Assembly (NCBI GenBank): GCA_025963635.1
Contig: JAOQAK010000014.1
Span: forward strand, 1 to 64,000
Length of the DNA: 64,000 nt
Source of the DNA: Ferruginibacter sp.
GTDB taxonomy: Bacteria; Bacteroidota; Bacteroidia; Chitinophagales; Chitinophagaceae
Direction: 5' to 3'
The notes below the pieces were generated by a model. That model was not told the DNA's origin, searched no databases, and saw nothing but the letters and a program-made list of their open reading frames with translations. Below, in pieces: positions 38,693 to 48,018 of this stretch (its first letter is position 1; each line of letters starts with the position of its first letter). The position numbers and the translations under genes were made by a program.

Positions 38693-38995
38693 TTAAACGC
38701 CATTTACTTTCACCAGCGACAGTGCATTGTACGACCCGTTCTTTAAGACATACCTGACGCCATTCACTTCCTGGTAAAAAATAATACCCAATGCCAGGAA
38801 CATGGGAGGCACACTGTTCGGTGTAACGTTATTTACCAAACTGATCACCACGGTTGCTACACTGTCCAATGCTATTTCCGCAGTTTCCTGGGTATCCACT
38901 TCAAAAGTTTCATTCTCAAAGTCGACTACCGACCCGGCAGAAATTATTTTGAAATGCGTAGTTCTCAATTTAATAATGCCTTTTTGCCTTGCCAT
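38693..38995 (-). CDS. Hypothetical 100-residue protein of a mobile-element type
   Basis: Begins MARQKGIIKLRTTHFKIISA, a start resembling that of small Bacteroidota proteins found with phage-like or secretion modules. The rest (TAEIALDSVATVVISLVNNV, GVRYVLKNGSYNALSLVKVN) looks like a compact beta-strand protein. No signal peptide. It lies 128 bp upstream of the small membrane-protein gene on the same strand. Function unknown. Confidence 0.6.
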   Translation of the reverse strand: MARQKGIIKLRTTHFKIISAGSVVDFENETFEVDTQETAEIALDSVATVVISLVNNVTPNSVPPMFLALGIIFYQEVNGVRYVLKNGSYNALSLVKVNGV

Positions 38996-39069
38996 TTTTC
39001 ACAAAATTTAAAGATGAATGTTTTTGCAAGTACAGGTAATTGTCAGCATATTATACATGAAACATTTTC

Positions 39070-39077
39070 TATATTTG
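39070..39077 (+). promoter_or_regulatory. -7 promoter element
   Basis: TATATTTG matches TAnnTTTG and would start transcription near 39084, upstream of the HTH-like gene at 39146. No clear TTG at the -33 distance was found. Confidence 0.45.
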
Positions 39078-39145
39078 CAATTATCACCACAATAGTAAAA
39101 TGAATACTTCACGCAAAAAAGCAGGCGTTCCGAACGTGCAGGGTT

Positions 39146-39352
39146 ATGCAGCAGACGATCCCAAATCGCATAGTGATTTATGCGAAAGACATAACAAATA
39201 TCACAGGCCGTAAAGAGAGAGCGGCCAGGAAGCTTATTGCCAAAATCCGAAAGAAATACGAGAAGGAAGCGGGGTCTTTTATTACCGTCTATGAAGTTTG
39301 CGCATTCACCGGTTTGAAACTAGAAAATGTGAATACCTTTCCTAAAAATTAA
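39146..39352 (+). CDS. Small conserved protein, possible DNA-binding or excisionase-like
   Basis: A 68-residue protein: IPNRIVIYAKDITNITGRKE, then RAARKLIAKIRKKYEKEAGS and VYEVCAFTGLKLENVNTF. The pattern (a helix-turn-helix-like segment with TGR...ARKL, then a second FTG helix pair) recurs in Bacteroidota genomes, often near mobile elements, and looks nucleic-acid-binding. A 37-codon ORF from ATG 39101 overlaps it in another frame and has shorter spacing from the -7 element. Its product resembles nothing, so 39146 is preferred. Confidence 0.65.
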   Translation: MQQTIPNRIVIYAKDITNITGRKERAARKLIAKIRKKYEKEAGSFITVYEVCAFTGLKLENVNTFPKN

Positions 39353-39718
39353 TTTTATTGCCATAGGAATAATGGGGTGGCTACAAATTAATTAAATGTA
39401 CAAAAGTATTATAAGGGCAATACAAATATATCGAGTCGATTAGATTTTATTTATGAAAGATGGCTGAAAATAAGTGCGTTTTAACAGTAAGCATGATAGA
39501 TGTTCCCGCAATTGACTTTATATAATTGAATCAAGAAAAACTAAGTTGCTGTATTTTAAAGATAAAATGACGATTTAGAGAAACATTAAATGATCCTCGA
39601 AAGCTAGCCTACTTTCTAAAAAAATTACGTGTTTCTTTTTATTTGCATTAGTACTAATGCTATTCTGCAGAAAAATTAAGTCTTTCTTCAAAAGATATCT
39701 CTATACCCATCAATCAGT

Positions 39719-41233
39719 TCATGAACCATCACTAATTTGTTGCTGAAACTTTTGCATCGACCATTCAGGAAAGTCCATGTATTTAATAAGATGCCCTTCA
39801 TATTTATCATTTCTTATCGCCTGTACATTGGCTATTATTTTTTTCATTAGCAATTTATTCTTTGCAGTACTGTTTGCCAAAGGATGCCACTTGATGGTCT
39901 TAAAAATAAGCTTTTCACATTTTGTGAGGCTGCCGTTTCGTTTATCTGAACGTGTGTAGGACCGGATCTCATAATGGAGGTAATCCATATCTTTCAGTTC
40001 ATAGTAAATGATGATGTTCAGTAAGCGGATGGCTTTGTAAATGACTTGCTGGGTTTGATCCCGGTTATCAGTGAGTGCAACTTGCAAATATTTGTGCGCC
40101 TTCTTAAAATCTTTTTTTCCAAAATAAGCTAACGCGCAGTAGAAATGAAGTTCGGCTTGCTTTTCAATATGCACCAGGTGGTAAGATGTCAATATCAACG
40201 CATTCATCGAATGGATATAATCGACGGCACCGATAAAATCGTGTTCTCCAATGAACACTGATAACGTATAAATAGCAATCGTTTTTTTTAAAAGGAAACG
40301 AAAATACTCGGGAGATGTAGCGGTATCTATCTTTTCAAGCTTATTGATATAGAATGACACCTGCTCGTATTGACGCACAGTCCGCAGGCTGTCTAAGATG
40401 CCTTCCAGGGCAGAAAAATAATCTATTGGCGGATGATCGTGCAGATTGGGGTTTTGTTCAAAAAGCCTGTTGAGTTCATGAAAGCTTTTCAAAGCCGAAC
40501 GGTGATCGGCAATATCAGTAAAATAGAAGGATTGAAAAAGCAGGTGCAATTTTCGGGATTCGAAACTTGTCTTCACTTTGCCCGTAACCAGGCTAATTTC
40601 ACTCAGTAACAAATCATTCAACTTCTTTTTATCATTGTCAGAAACAATCCTGCCTAAATGAGTGAGTCGGTATTTTATTAGTTCATACAAAGCATGATGT
40701 GCCTCTATATTTTGAATATTACGCAAGGTTTCTTTAGCCCTCATTTGCATTTCTACCAGGTAGTTATCTTTTATCCCGGCAAAACGTTGATCAGATAAAT
40801 GATTCAGCTCCATGCGAAACGTCATGTATTGTATAATATGGTGCTGCGATGAAATGGCAAGGTCCCTTATCTTTTTTAGATCCTTGTATGCCTCTGTCTG
40901 CAACGATCTTTCCTGTAAAACTTTTACCCTGAGCAGGCTTTGAAACAAATTGAATTCATTGTCTTTTTCTGTCTTAGAGGCTATCAGCCTATCGGTAATT
41001 ATTTTGATGAGATACCTTGATGTTGCATCGATAGAAGATTCCGGACCTCTCTTAAGAAAGCTTTCAGTAATTTTTTTTACGGTGGTTTCGCCCGGACGGC
41101 TACTGTTGATGATGTCGAATAACAGCAGGTAATCTTTTTTTCCGGCCTGCTTTCGGGTGGCTAAACGAAAATGTCTTTTTTCTGAAGGTGACAACGAATT
41201 GATGAGGCGAATGGCAGTGGTGCAATTAGACAT
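39719..41233 (-). CDS. Helical-repeat (TPR-like) cytoplasmic protein, function unknown
   Basis: A 504-residue all-helical protein without signal peptide. Residues 1-100 (INSLSPSEKRHFRLATRKQA) look like a conserved N-terminal domain seen in Bacteroidota TPR proteins. About 200-440 contains degenerate tetratricopeptide-like helix pairs (ALAYFGKKDFKKAHKYLQVA is the clearest). It is divergent from the ribokinase operon with 183 bp between, the position usual for a local regulator, but no DNA-binding motif is visible. A regulatory role is a guess from position. Confidence 0.75.
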   Translation of the reverse strand: MSNCTTAIRLINSLSPSEKRHFRLATRKQAGKKDYLLLFDIINSSRPGETTVKKITESFLKRGPESSIDATSRYLIKIITDRLIASKTEKDNEFNLFQSLLRVKVLQERSLQTEAYKDLKKIRDLAISSQHHIIQYMTFRMELNHLSDQRFAGIKDNYLVEMQMRAKETLRNIQNIEAHHALYELIKYRLTHLGRIVSDNDKKKLNDLLLSEISLVTGKVKTSFESRKLHLLFQSFYFTDIADHRSALKSFHELNRLFEQNPNLHDHPPIDYFSALEGILDSLRTVRQYEQVSFYINKLEKIDTATSPEYFRFLLKKTIAIYTLSVFIGEHDFIGAVDYIHSMNALILTSYHLVHIEKQAELHFYCALAYFGKKDFKKAHKYLQVALTDNRDQTQQVIYKAIRLLNIIIYYELKDMDYLHYEIRSYTRSDKRNGSLTKCEKLIFKTIKWHPLANSTAKNKLLMKKIIANVQAIRNDKYEGHLIKYMDFPEWSMQKFQQQISDGS

Positions 41234-41360
41234 GTCAATCAGGATTTACAAAAATTAGGAGAGAAATAAATCATAATATTCCTGAATATCAATTAATTGA
41301 GATAATTAGAATTAAAAAATCTGCAATTTGGGATTCTATCTTTTAATAAAAATAGGCAGA

Positions 41361-41388
41361 TTGGCTATTATTCCAAATATTATTTTTG
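41361..41388 (+). promoter_or_regulatory. Promoter of the ribokinase operon
   Basis: TTG at 41361-41363 and TATTTTTG at 41381-41388 (TAnnTTTG), 17 bases apart. The predicted start lies about 20 bases before the rbsK ATG. Confidence 0.6.
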
Positions 41389-41416
41389 GTAAAAGATTGC
41401 TAAAACACTTGTAGGT

Positions 41417-42343
41417 ATGAAATCAAAAAAAATCATAGTCGTTGGGAGTACCAACATGGATATGGTAGTAAAAACAACCCATATTCCCGCCCATGGAGAA
41501 ACCGTTTTAGGGGGCTCTTTTTTTATGAATCCTGGCGGAAAAGGAGCTAACCAGGCCGTAGCCGTTGCCCGCCTTGGAGGAGATGTCATCTTTATTTCAA
41601 AAATGGGCAACGATGTATTTGGAAAACAATCCTTCCAGTTATTTGATGAAGAAGGCATAGACACAAAGTACATCCTTTCGGATGATGACCTTCCTTCCGG
41701 CGTGGCACTTATTACTGTTGATGACAATGGTGAAAACAGTATTGTTGTAGCTCCCGGTGCCAACGCTAATTTATTGCCAGCTGATATTGAACGCGCTTTA
41801 ACAGAAATTGACCAGGCAAGTATTATTTTAATGCAGCTGGAGATCCCTTTGCAAACGGTTCAATTTGTAGTTCAGTATGCCAGCTCAAAAGGTGTAAAAG
41901 TAATTCTTAATCCAGCCCCCGCTACACTTTTATCTTCAGAATTACTTAGGGGTATAGACATTATTACCCCCAACAAAACTGAGGCATCCATGATCTCAGG
42001 TATTGAGGTAACTGATATGGAAACGGCTAAAGGTGCCGCCAGCGCTATTCACCAGATGGGTGTAAAAAATGTGGTGATCACCATGGGGCCGCTCGGGGCC
42101 ATGGTTTTAGAAAATGGTCAATTTTATATTGTACCCGCGAGGTTAGTTGAAACAGTAGACACTACTGCTGCCGGGGATGTATTCAATGGGGCACTTGCCG
42201 TTTTTTTATCAGAAGGAAAAGAATTGGTAGAGGCCGTTGGGTTTTCATGCGAAGCGGCCGCCATATCTGTAACCCGCATGGGTGCACAGTCTTCTATTCC
42301 CTATCGCAATGAGTTGCTTATGCAACAATTGCAATTGACTTAA
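41417..42343 (+). CDS. rbsK: Ribokinase (PfkB family)
   Basis: A 308-residue sugar kinase that phosphorylates D-ribose to ribose 5-phosphate. PfkB signatures are present: NPGGKGANQAVAVARLGG near residue 40, and DTTAAGDVFNGA with the catalytic base Asp254. The latter reads AAGD in place of the usual GAGD, which keeps the anion hole. It leads an apparent operon with a GRP sugar transporter, SusC, SusD and an ADP-ribosylglycohydrolase. That resembles the ribose/nucleoside (rbs) loci described in gut Bacteroides. Ribose is the most probable substrate; a deoxyribokinase or nucleoside kinase is possible. Confidence 0.9.
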   Translation: MKSKKIIVVGSTNMDMVVKTTHIPAHGETVLGGSFFMNPGGKGANQAVAVARLGGDVIFISKMGNDVFGKQSFQLFDEEGIDTKYILSDDDLPSGVALITVDDNGENSIVVAPGANANLLPADIERALTEIDQASIILMQLEIPLQTVQFVVQYASSKGVKVILNPAPATLLSSELLRGIDIITPNKTEASMISGIEVTDMETAKGAASAIHQMGVKNVVITMGPLGAMVLENGQFYIVPARLVETVDTTAAGDVFNGALAVFLSEGKELVEAVGFSCEAAAISVTRMGAQSSIPYRNELLMQQLQLT

Positions 42344-42375
42344 ATCTCCTTTTTTTAATTTTTAACGTTGCTTCC

Positions 42376-43377
42376 ATGTTTATTGTCCAAAACTATTCTT
42401 TAGCTATTCTTTGTTGTTTTATTACCATGCTTTGCTGGGGAAGCTGGGCCAATACTCAAAAATTGGTAACCGGTAAATGGAGGTACGAGCTGTTTTATTG
42501 GGATTATGTTATTGGTATTTTACTATTCTCCCTGATCGCTGCCTTCACTTTAGGAAGCTGGGGAAGTTTTGGCCGTAGTTTTTTACCCGATTTCCGGCAG
42601 GCCAGCTGGGCCGGGATAGGCAGCGCCTTTTTAGGGGGCATTATTTTTAACCTTGCCAATATATTGCTTACAGCGGCCATTGCTATTGCCGGTATGTCCG
42701 TTGCTTTTCCGGTAGGTATTGGTATCGCATTGATTCTTGGTGTGGTCATCAATTATATGGGCGTACAAAAAGGTGATCCTCTTTTATTGTTTGCAGGGGT
42801 TCTGTTCGTGATGCTCGCAATTATCCTGAATGCCATAGCTTATAAAAAAGCAGCCATAAGTTCCTCCAGGGCCAGCACTAAAGGCATACTGCTTTCTATC
42901 GCCGCAGGTGTGCTCATGTCATTCTTTTACAGGTTTATAGCCGCCTCTATGGACCTCAACAATTTTGTACAGCCTGAACCATTCAAAATGACACCCTACA
43001 CCGCCTTTGTGGTATTTGCAGTAGGGATACTGGCGAGTAATTTCATTTTCAATACCGTCATGATGAAACGTCCGCTCGAAGGCCCGTCCTTATCTTATAA
43101 AACTTATTTCAGTGGCAAACTTTCTCTTCACCTGGTGGGGGTATTGGGCGGCGCTATCTGGGGGATAGGTAATTTACTCAACCTGCTCGCAGCGGGCAAA
43201 GCGGGGCCTGCGGTAAGTTATGGTTTGGGCCAGGGAGCCACGCTGGTAGCGGCTGTATGGGGTGTGCTGATATGGAAAGAATTTAAAAATGCACAGGGGA
43301 AAGTTACCGGGTTGCTGGCAGGAATGTTTGCTTGTTTTATAGTGGGACTTATTCTTATTATTATTTCCGGGGCCTAG
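42376..43377 (+). CDS. GRP/DMT-type sugar transporter, probable ribose uptake
   Basis: A 333-residue inner-membrane protein with about ten hydrophobic helices, a glucose/ribose-porter-type member of the drug/metabolite transporter superfamily. Telling features are the N-terminal CCFITMLCWGSWANTQKLV and WRYELFYWDYVIG, VAFPVGIGIALILGV in the middle, and GGAIWGIGNLLNLLAAGKAG near residue 260. It starts 33 bp after rbsK, so joint transcription and ribose (or ribonucleoside) as substrate are likely. Confidence 0.85.
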   Translation: MFIVQNYSLAILCCFITMLCWGSWANTQKLVTGKWRYELFYWDYVIGILLFSLIAAFTLGSWGSFGRSFLPDFRQASWAGIGSAFLGGIIFNLANILLTAAIAIAGMSVAFPVGIGIALILGVVINYMGVQKGDPLLLFAGVLFVMLAIILNAIAYKKAAISSSRASTKGILLSIAAGVLMSFFYRFIAASMDLNNFVQPEPFKMTPYTAFVVFAVGILASNFIFNTVMMKRPLEGPSLSYKTYFSGKLSLHLVGVLGGAIWGIGNLLNLLAAGKAGPAVSYGLGQGATLVAAVWGVLIWKEFKNAQGKVTGLLAGMFACFIVGLILIIISGA

Positions 43378-43472
43378 CTCAATCTTCTACTTTCTGATTT
43401 GAAATTTTTCCACCCTTTTAAACGAAACCTGATTATTTAATAAACAAATTATTAACAACTAAAACGATTGCT

Positions 43473-46430
43473 ATGATCCTACAAATGCTACAACTTGCTG
43501 CAAAGCTTCGGGCAGTTACCCTAATCAGTTGCCTGTGCTTTTTTCTACCCATTATTTGCACTGCTCAAAATAATGGTGAGCCCGTATCCGGCTTTATTAC
43601 CGATGCCCAGGGAAAGCCCATTACGGATGTTACTGTTTCTAAAAAAGGAAGTACCGCAACTGTTATAACGGATGCAAAAGGGCACTTCGCCATACCTATA
43701 AAAAAGGGGGAAGCATTGGTATTTTCTGTTGTTGGTTACGAATCAAAAACAGTAACCTATAATGGGCAAAAGTTATTTAACGAACAGCTTACAGTTTCAT
43801 TTGGTAAAATGGATGAAGTGGTAGTGGTGGGTTATGGAACTACTACCAAAAAGGAAGTTACCAGTGCCATTACTACACTTAAACCTGCTGATTTTAACAA
43901 AGGAAATATTGGTAACCCAATTGGTTTATTACAGGGCCGGGTAGCCGGGTTAAACATTGCAAGACCTGCCGGCGGAGATGTTAACGGCGCATTTGATATT
44001 CAGCTGCGTGGCCTTACAACGCTCTCTGGCGGTCAGGCCCCGTTATTTGTTATTGATGGCATTTTGGGGGGTGACCTCAACAGTGTGAGCGTAGATGAAA
44101 TTGAATCCATCGATGTTTTAAAAGATGGCTCCGCAGCAGCTATTTATGGTACCAGGGGCACAAACGGTGTTATCATCATTACCACTAAAAAAGGAAAGGC
44201 CGGGCAACATGGGCTTGAATTCGCTACCTACACTTCCATTCAGACAGTGGCCAAAAAATTGCGCAACCTAAATGCCGCAGAGTTCAGGCAGGCCATTCAC
44301 ACGCAGTATTCGGGGCGTGAAAAAGAGTTTGATTTTGGCGCCAATACAGATTGGTTTAAAGAGATAACTCAAACACCTATTGACCAGTATTACGATTTGG
44401 CCATGTTTGGAGGTACAGAACATTTTAATTACCGTGCAGACGCAAATTACCGCGGTTCCCAGGGCATCGTAAAAGACAATGCTAATAAACGCATGCAAGG
44501 CAAAGTGGCCATCACCCAAAAAGAATTTAACAACAAGCTTACCATTAATTATAACCTTGTCTATGCAGAAACCAAACGCGACTTTACCGACCAGGAAGTA
44601 CTGCAGCAGGCCTTTCGCCGCAACCCTACCGAACGTGTATATGATACGGCTAATACCATTGCTGGTGGCTACTTTCGAAATACCGGCCCTTTTCAGTATT
44701 ATAACCCCGTAGCCATGTTGAAGGAAGAAGAGCTTGGTGGCAAGCAACAAACTTTTACCGGTAGCGCAAAAATATCTTATGCCATTGCGGGCGGCTTTAA
44801 TATTTCGGCTTTTGGTTCACTCATCCGGGATTCTTATAAAAATACCCAGTACCAATCCAGGTATTACCCAATTGGGATCGGCAACAATGGCACTGCTACA
44901 ATTGGCACAGGCCAGGCAAATAATAAATTGCTGGAAATAAGCTCCGATTACCGCAAACAATTTCGCAAACATGGTATCCAGGCTATTGCAGGATACTCTT
45001 ATCAATATGGTACCAACGAAACTTTTAACGCTGCTAACAGTAATTTTGATGTAGACCTTTACCAGTATAATAATATTGGTGCAGGCAATGCGTTAGCACA
45101 AGGTCAGGCATTACTATCCAGCTATAAAGAATCCAACAGGCTCATCGCTTTTTTTGGCCGTGTTATTTACAATTTTAACGAAAAGTACATGGCGCAGGTT
45201 TCCCTTCGCCACGAAGGCTCATCAAGGTTTGGCGCCAATCAGAAATGGGGCGATTTTCCCGCGGTAAGTGTTGGCTGGAGGTTGAATAAAGAATCATTTT
45301 TATCTAATATATCATGGTTGTCGGATTTAAAATTACGTGCAGGCTATGGCGTAACGGGTAACCAGGATATCGGCAATTACCGCTCTTTACAATTGCTGGC
45401 AGTGGGTGGCCGCGTTCTTTACAACGGGCAATGGATCAATACTTATCCCCCTGCAAGTAACCCCAATCCCGACCTAAGGTGGGAAAAGAAAGAGGAGCTG
45501 AACATTGGTACCGACTTTGGTTTGTACAAGGGCAGAATAGGTGGCAGCGTGGATTATTACATCCGTAATACAAAAGACCTTTTATGGACATACACCGTAC
45601 CTGTTCCTCCTAATTTATACAATTCCTTATATACCAATGTAGGCACTATACGTAATAGCGGTATTGAAGTAACCCTTAATGCCATTCCTGTAAAAACAAA
45701 TTCATTTACATGGACAACTTCCGTTTTATACAGTCGTAACCGCAACAAACTGGTATCTTTTTCCAATAACGATCTTGGCTTTAAACTAACCGATTTAAAA
45801 CAAGGCAATATAGGTGCCGATGTGCAAACATGGACTCACCAGATATTAGAAGGCGGCCCTGTAGGCAATTTTGTAACACTTATTTTTAAAGGGATAGATG
45901 CTTCAGGTTATCCTATTTATCAGGACAACAAAAAAGATGGTGTTATCAATGAAGCAGACAGGCAGATTGCCGGCAACGCTTATCCTAAATTCCAGATGTC
46001 TTTCAGCAATGCATTTGCCTATAAAAATTTGGACCTCTCTTTTAATTTCAGGGGTTCTTATGGCAATTCAGTATTAAACATACACCGTTTGTACTACGAG
46101 AATTTTGGTTATTTAGGCGGCAAGAATATTTTATTAAGTGCCCTTGATAATCCAGGTTATAAAGGCAAAGCAGAATATTCTTCCCGCTTTATTGAAGATG
46201 CCTCTTACATAAAACTGGATAACCTTTCTATTGGTTATACTGTTCCTTTTAAAAATAGCGTCATTAAAAAATTACGTGTGTATGCTACCGGTCAGCAATT
46301 AATTACCATTACAGGCTACAAAGGGGTTGATCCTGAAGTTACCCTTGCCGGTCTTGCACCCGGTATTGATGCTTACAATTATTATCCAAGAACAAGAACG
46401 TTTACATTGGGATTAAACATGACATTTTAA
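43473..46430 (+). CDS. SusC/RagA-type outer-membrane transporter of the ribose locus
   Basis: A 985-residue TonB-linked transporter. A signal peptide (about 1-33) is followed by a carboxypeptidase-like domain (VSGFITDAQGKPITDVTVSK), the SusC signature VVVVGYGTTTKKEVTSAI, a plug (DIQLRGLTT, IESIDVLKDGSAAAIYGTRG, TNGVIIITTKKG) and a full barrel ending FTLGLNMTF. It is followed by its SusD partner after 25 bp. It probably imports ribose-containing compounds such as nucleosides or ADP-ribose-type molecules, inferred from the kinase, the transporter and the ADP-ribosylglycohydrolase around it. Confidence 0.95.
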   Translation: MILQMLQLAAKLRAVTLISCLCFFLPIICTAQNNGEPVSGFITDAQGKPITDVTVSKKGSTATVITDAKGHFAIPIKKGEALVFSVVGYESKTVTYNGQKLFNEQLTVSFGKMDEVVVVGYGTTTKKEVTSAITTLKPADFNKGNIGNPIGLLQGRVAGLNIARPAGGDVNGAFDIQLRGLTTLSGGQAPLFVIDGILGGDLNSVSVDEIESIDVLKDGSAAAIYGTRGTNGVIIITTKKGKAGQHGLEFATYTSIQTVAKKLRNLNAAEFRQAIHTQYSGREKEFDFGANTDWFKEITQTPIDQYYDLAMFGGTEHFNYRADANYRGSQGIVKDNANKRMQGKVAITQKEFNNKLTINYNLVYAETKRDFTDQEVLQQAFRRNPTERVYDTANTIAGGYFRNTGPFQYYNPVAMLKEEELGGKQQTFTGSAKISYAIAGGFNISAFGSLIRDSYKNTQYQSRYYPIGIGNNGTATIGTGQANNKLLEISSDYRKQFRKHGIQAIAGYSYQYGTNETFNAANSNFDVDLYQYNNIGAGNALAQGQALLSSYKESNRLIAFFGRVIYNFNEKYMAQVSLRHEGSSRFGANQKWGDFPAVSVGWRLNKESFLSNISWLSDLKLRAGYGVTGNQDIGNYRSLQLLAVGGRVLYNGQWINTYPPASNPNPDLRWEKKEELNIGTDFGLYKGRIGGSVDYYIRNTKDLLWTYTVPVPPNLYNSLYTNVGTIRNSGIEVTLNAIPVKTNSFTWTTSVLYSRNRNKLVSFSNNDLGFKLTDLKQGNIGADVQTWTHQILEGGPVGNFVTLIFKGIDASGYPIYQDNKKDGVINEADRQIAGNAYPKFQMSFSNAFAYKNLDLSFNFRGSYGNSVLNIHRLYYENFGYLGGKNILLSALDNPGYKGKAEYSSRFIEDASYIKLDNLSIGYTVPFKNSVIKKLRVYATGQQLITITGYKGVDPEVTLAGLAPGIDAYNYYPRTRTFTLGLNMTF

Positions 46431-46455
46431 TTAGATCATTTTACAAAAGACAAAT

Positions 46456-47997
46456 ATGAAAAAGTCAATTTTAAAATACACTGTTTTGCTTTGTTGCGTC
46501 ATGAGCAGTTGGTCATGCACCAAGCTTGATGAAGAGGTTTTCTCTTCCATACCCGCAGATGGCTTCTTTAGAAACGAAGCTGAAGTAATGACCAACGTAG
46601 GAAGGATATACGCACAATTGAGAAGAATAACCGGCCGCTTTGGAGCCGGCAGCCTGGACCTGGTGGGTACCGATGAATGTATCATTCCTTTCAGGGAAAC
46701 CAATTTATGGTACGATAACGGCCTTTGGATCGCTCTTCACCGTCATCAGTACGATCCAAATTTAACACCAATGTCCGTTGGTTATAGTTTTTGTTTTGAT
46801 GGCATTTCTATGTGCAATCAAATACTTTATCAGCTGGGAGGATCGAAGGTGGATTTCGCCGGCAAAGATAAAATTTTCGCCGAAGTAAAAATTGCAAGGG
46901 CTTTCTTTTATTACAGGGCAATGGATTGGTTTGGTAATATCCCCATCTCTACCGATTTTAAAGATGTTACTTTACCTGGGCAACATACGCGTGCTGAAGT
47001 TTGGGATTTTATAGTAAAAGAAATAAAGGATAATTTACCGCTGCTGAATGATGCTCCCAATACTAATAATTATGGCCGTACCAGTACCAAAGCGATGGCC
47101 AATATGATGCTCGCAAAATTATACCTTAACGCGGAAAAATGGAAAGGCGCAGCTATGTGGGATGAAACGATCGCCTCCGCTGAAGCAGTGATCAATACAC
47201 CCGGTTATTCTTTGCCGGCCGATTATTTTTCCAATTTTGCCGTTAATAACGCTGGTTCAAAAGAAAACATATTTGTTGTACCGTACGATAAAACAAGAAC
47301 TACAGGCAGTATCCTTCAGCTACATTGCTGGACCTTGCATACATTGAGCCAGCAAACCTTTGGCCTTATTGCCTTTACATGGGACGGATATGCCGGAATG
47401 GAAGATTTTTACAATGCTTACGATGCTTCCGATAAGCGTATAAAATCATGGCTGGTTGGCCCGCAATTCAGCGCTTCCGGTCAGCCGCTGATGTTGTCAC
47501 CTACCAGGCAATTAACCTACCGCAACCACATCAATGCTTTGTATAACCCCACCGCGCCGGCTTTGCTTGATGATGGCGTGCGCTTTAAAAAATATGAGTA
47601 TGAAGCTGGCTTAAAAGACAATGAAAGCATGAGCAACGACTGGGTGGTTTTTCGCTATGCCGATGCATTGATGACCAAAGCAGAAGCCCTGATGCGTAAG
47701 AACGGCAACGTGGCTACACAACAGGCCGTAGACCTTGTAAACCAGGTTCGCTTCAGAGCCTTTGGCGACCATAGCCATGATTATACTATTGCTACATTAA
47801 CTATGAATGAATTGTTAGCCGAACTGGGCAGGGAGTTTGTATGGGAGTACCACCGGCGCCAGGACCTGATACGCTTTAATAAATGGAATGTTGCCTGGTT
47901 TGAAAAGCCAGCCGGCAATCCCAATCATGAGCTTTATCCAATACCTACTGCCGTGCTTAATGTGAACCCAAAGCTTCGTCAAAACCCCGGTTATTAA
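46456..47997 (+). CDS. SusD/RagB-type lipoprotein of the ribose locus
   Basis: A 513-residue surface lipoprotein with lipobox MSSWSCTK. Helical TPR core blocks include ICNQ-type DGISMCNQILYQLG and EVKIARAFFYYRAMDWFGNI. The C-terminal domain contains DWVVFRYADALMTKAEALMR, VNQVRFRAFG, LLAELGREFVWEYHRRQDLI and the end LNVNPKLRQNPGY. Intact, and tightly linked to the SusC gene, with which it should form the capped importer. Confidence 0.94.
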   Translation: MKKSILKYTVLLCCVMSSWSCTKLDEEVFSSIPADGFFRNEAEVMTNVGRIYAQLRRITGRFGAGSLDLVGTDECIIPFRETNLWYDNGLWIALHRHQYDPNLTPMSVGYSFCFDGISMCNQILYQLGGSKVDFAGKDKIFAEVKIARAFFYYRAMDWFGNIPISTDFKDVTLPGQHTRAEVWDFIVKEIKDNLPLLNDAPNTNNYGRTSTKAMANMMLAKLYLNAEKWKGAAMWDETIASAEAVINTPGYSLPADYFSNFAVNNAGSKENIFVVPYDKTRTTGSILQLHCWTLHTLSQQTFGLIAFTWDGYAGMEDFYNAYDASDKRIKSWLVGPQFSASGQPLMLSPTRQLTYRNHINALYNPTAPALLDDGVRFKKYEYEAGLKDNESMSNDWVVFRYADALMTKAEALMRKNGNVATQQAVDLVNQVRFRAFGDHSHDYTIATLTMNELLAELGREFVWEYHRRQDLIRFNKWNVAWFEKPAGNPNHELYPIPTAVLNVNPKLRQNPGY

Positions 47998-48018
47998 TTT
48001 TTAAATAAAACTTCAGCC

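Noticed and set aside
44268..44750. 160-codon minus-strand ORF inside the second SusC gene
   Set aside because: Antisense to conserved SusC sequence, with a composition typical of shadow frames.
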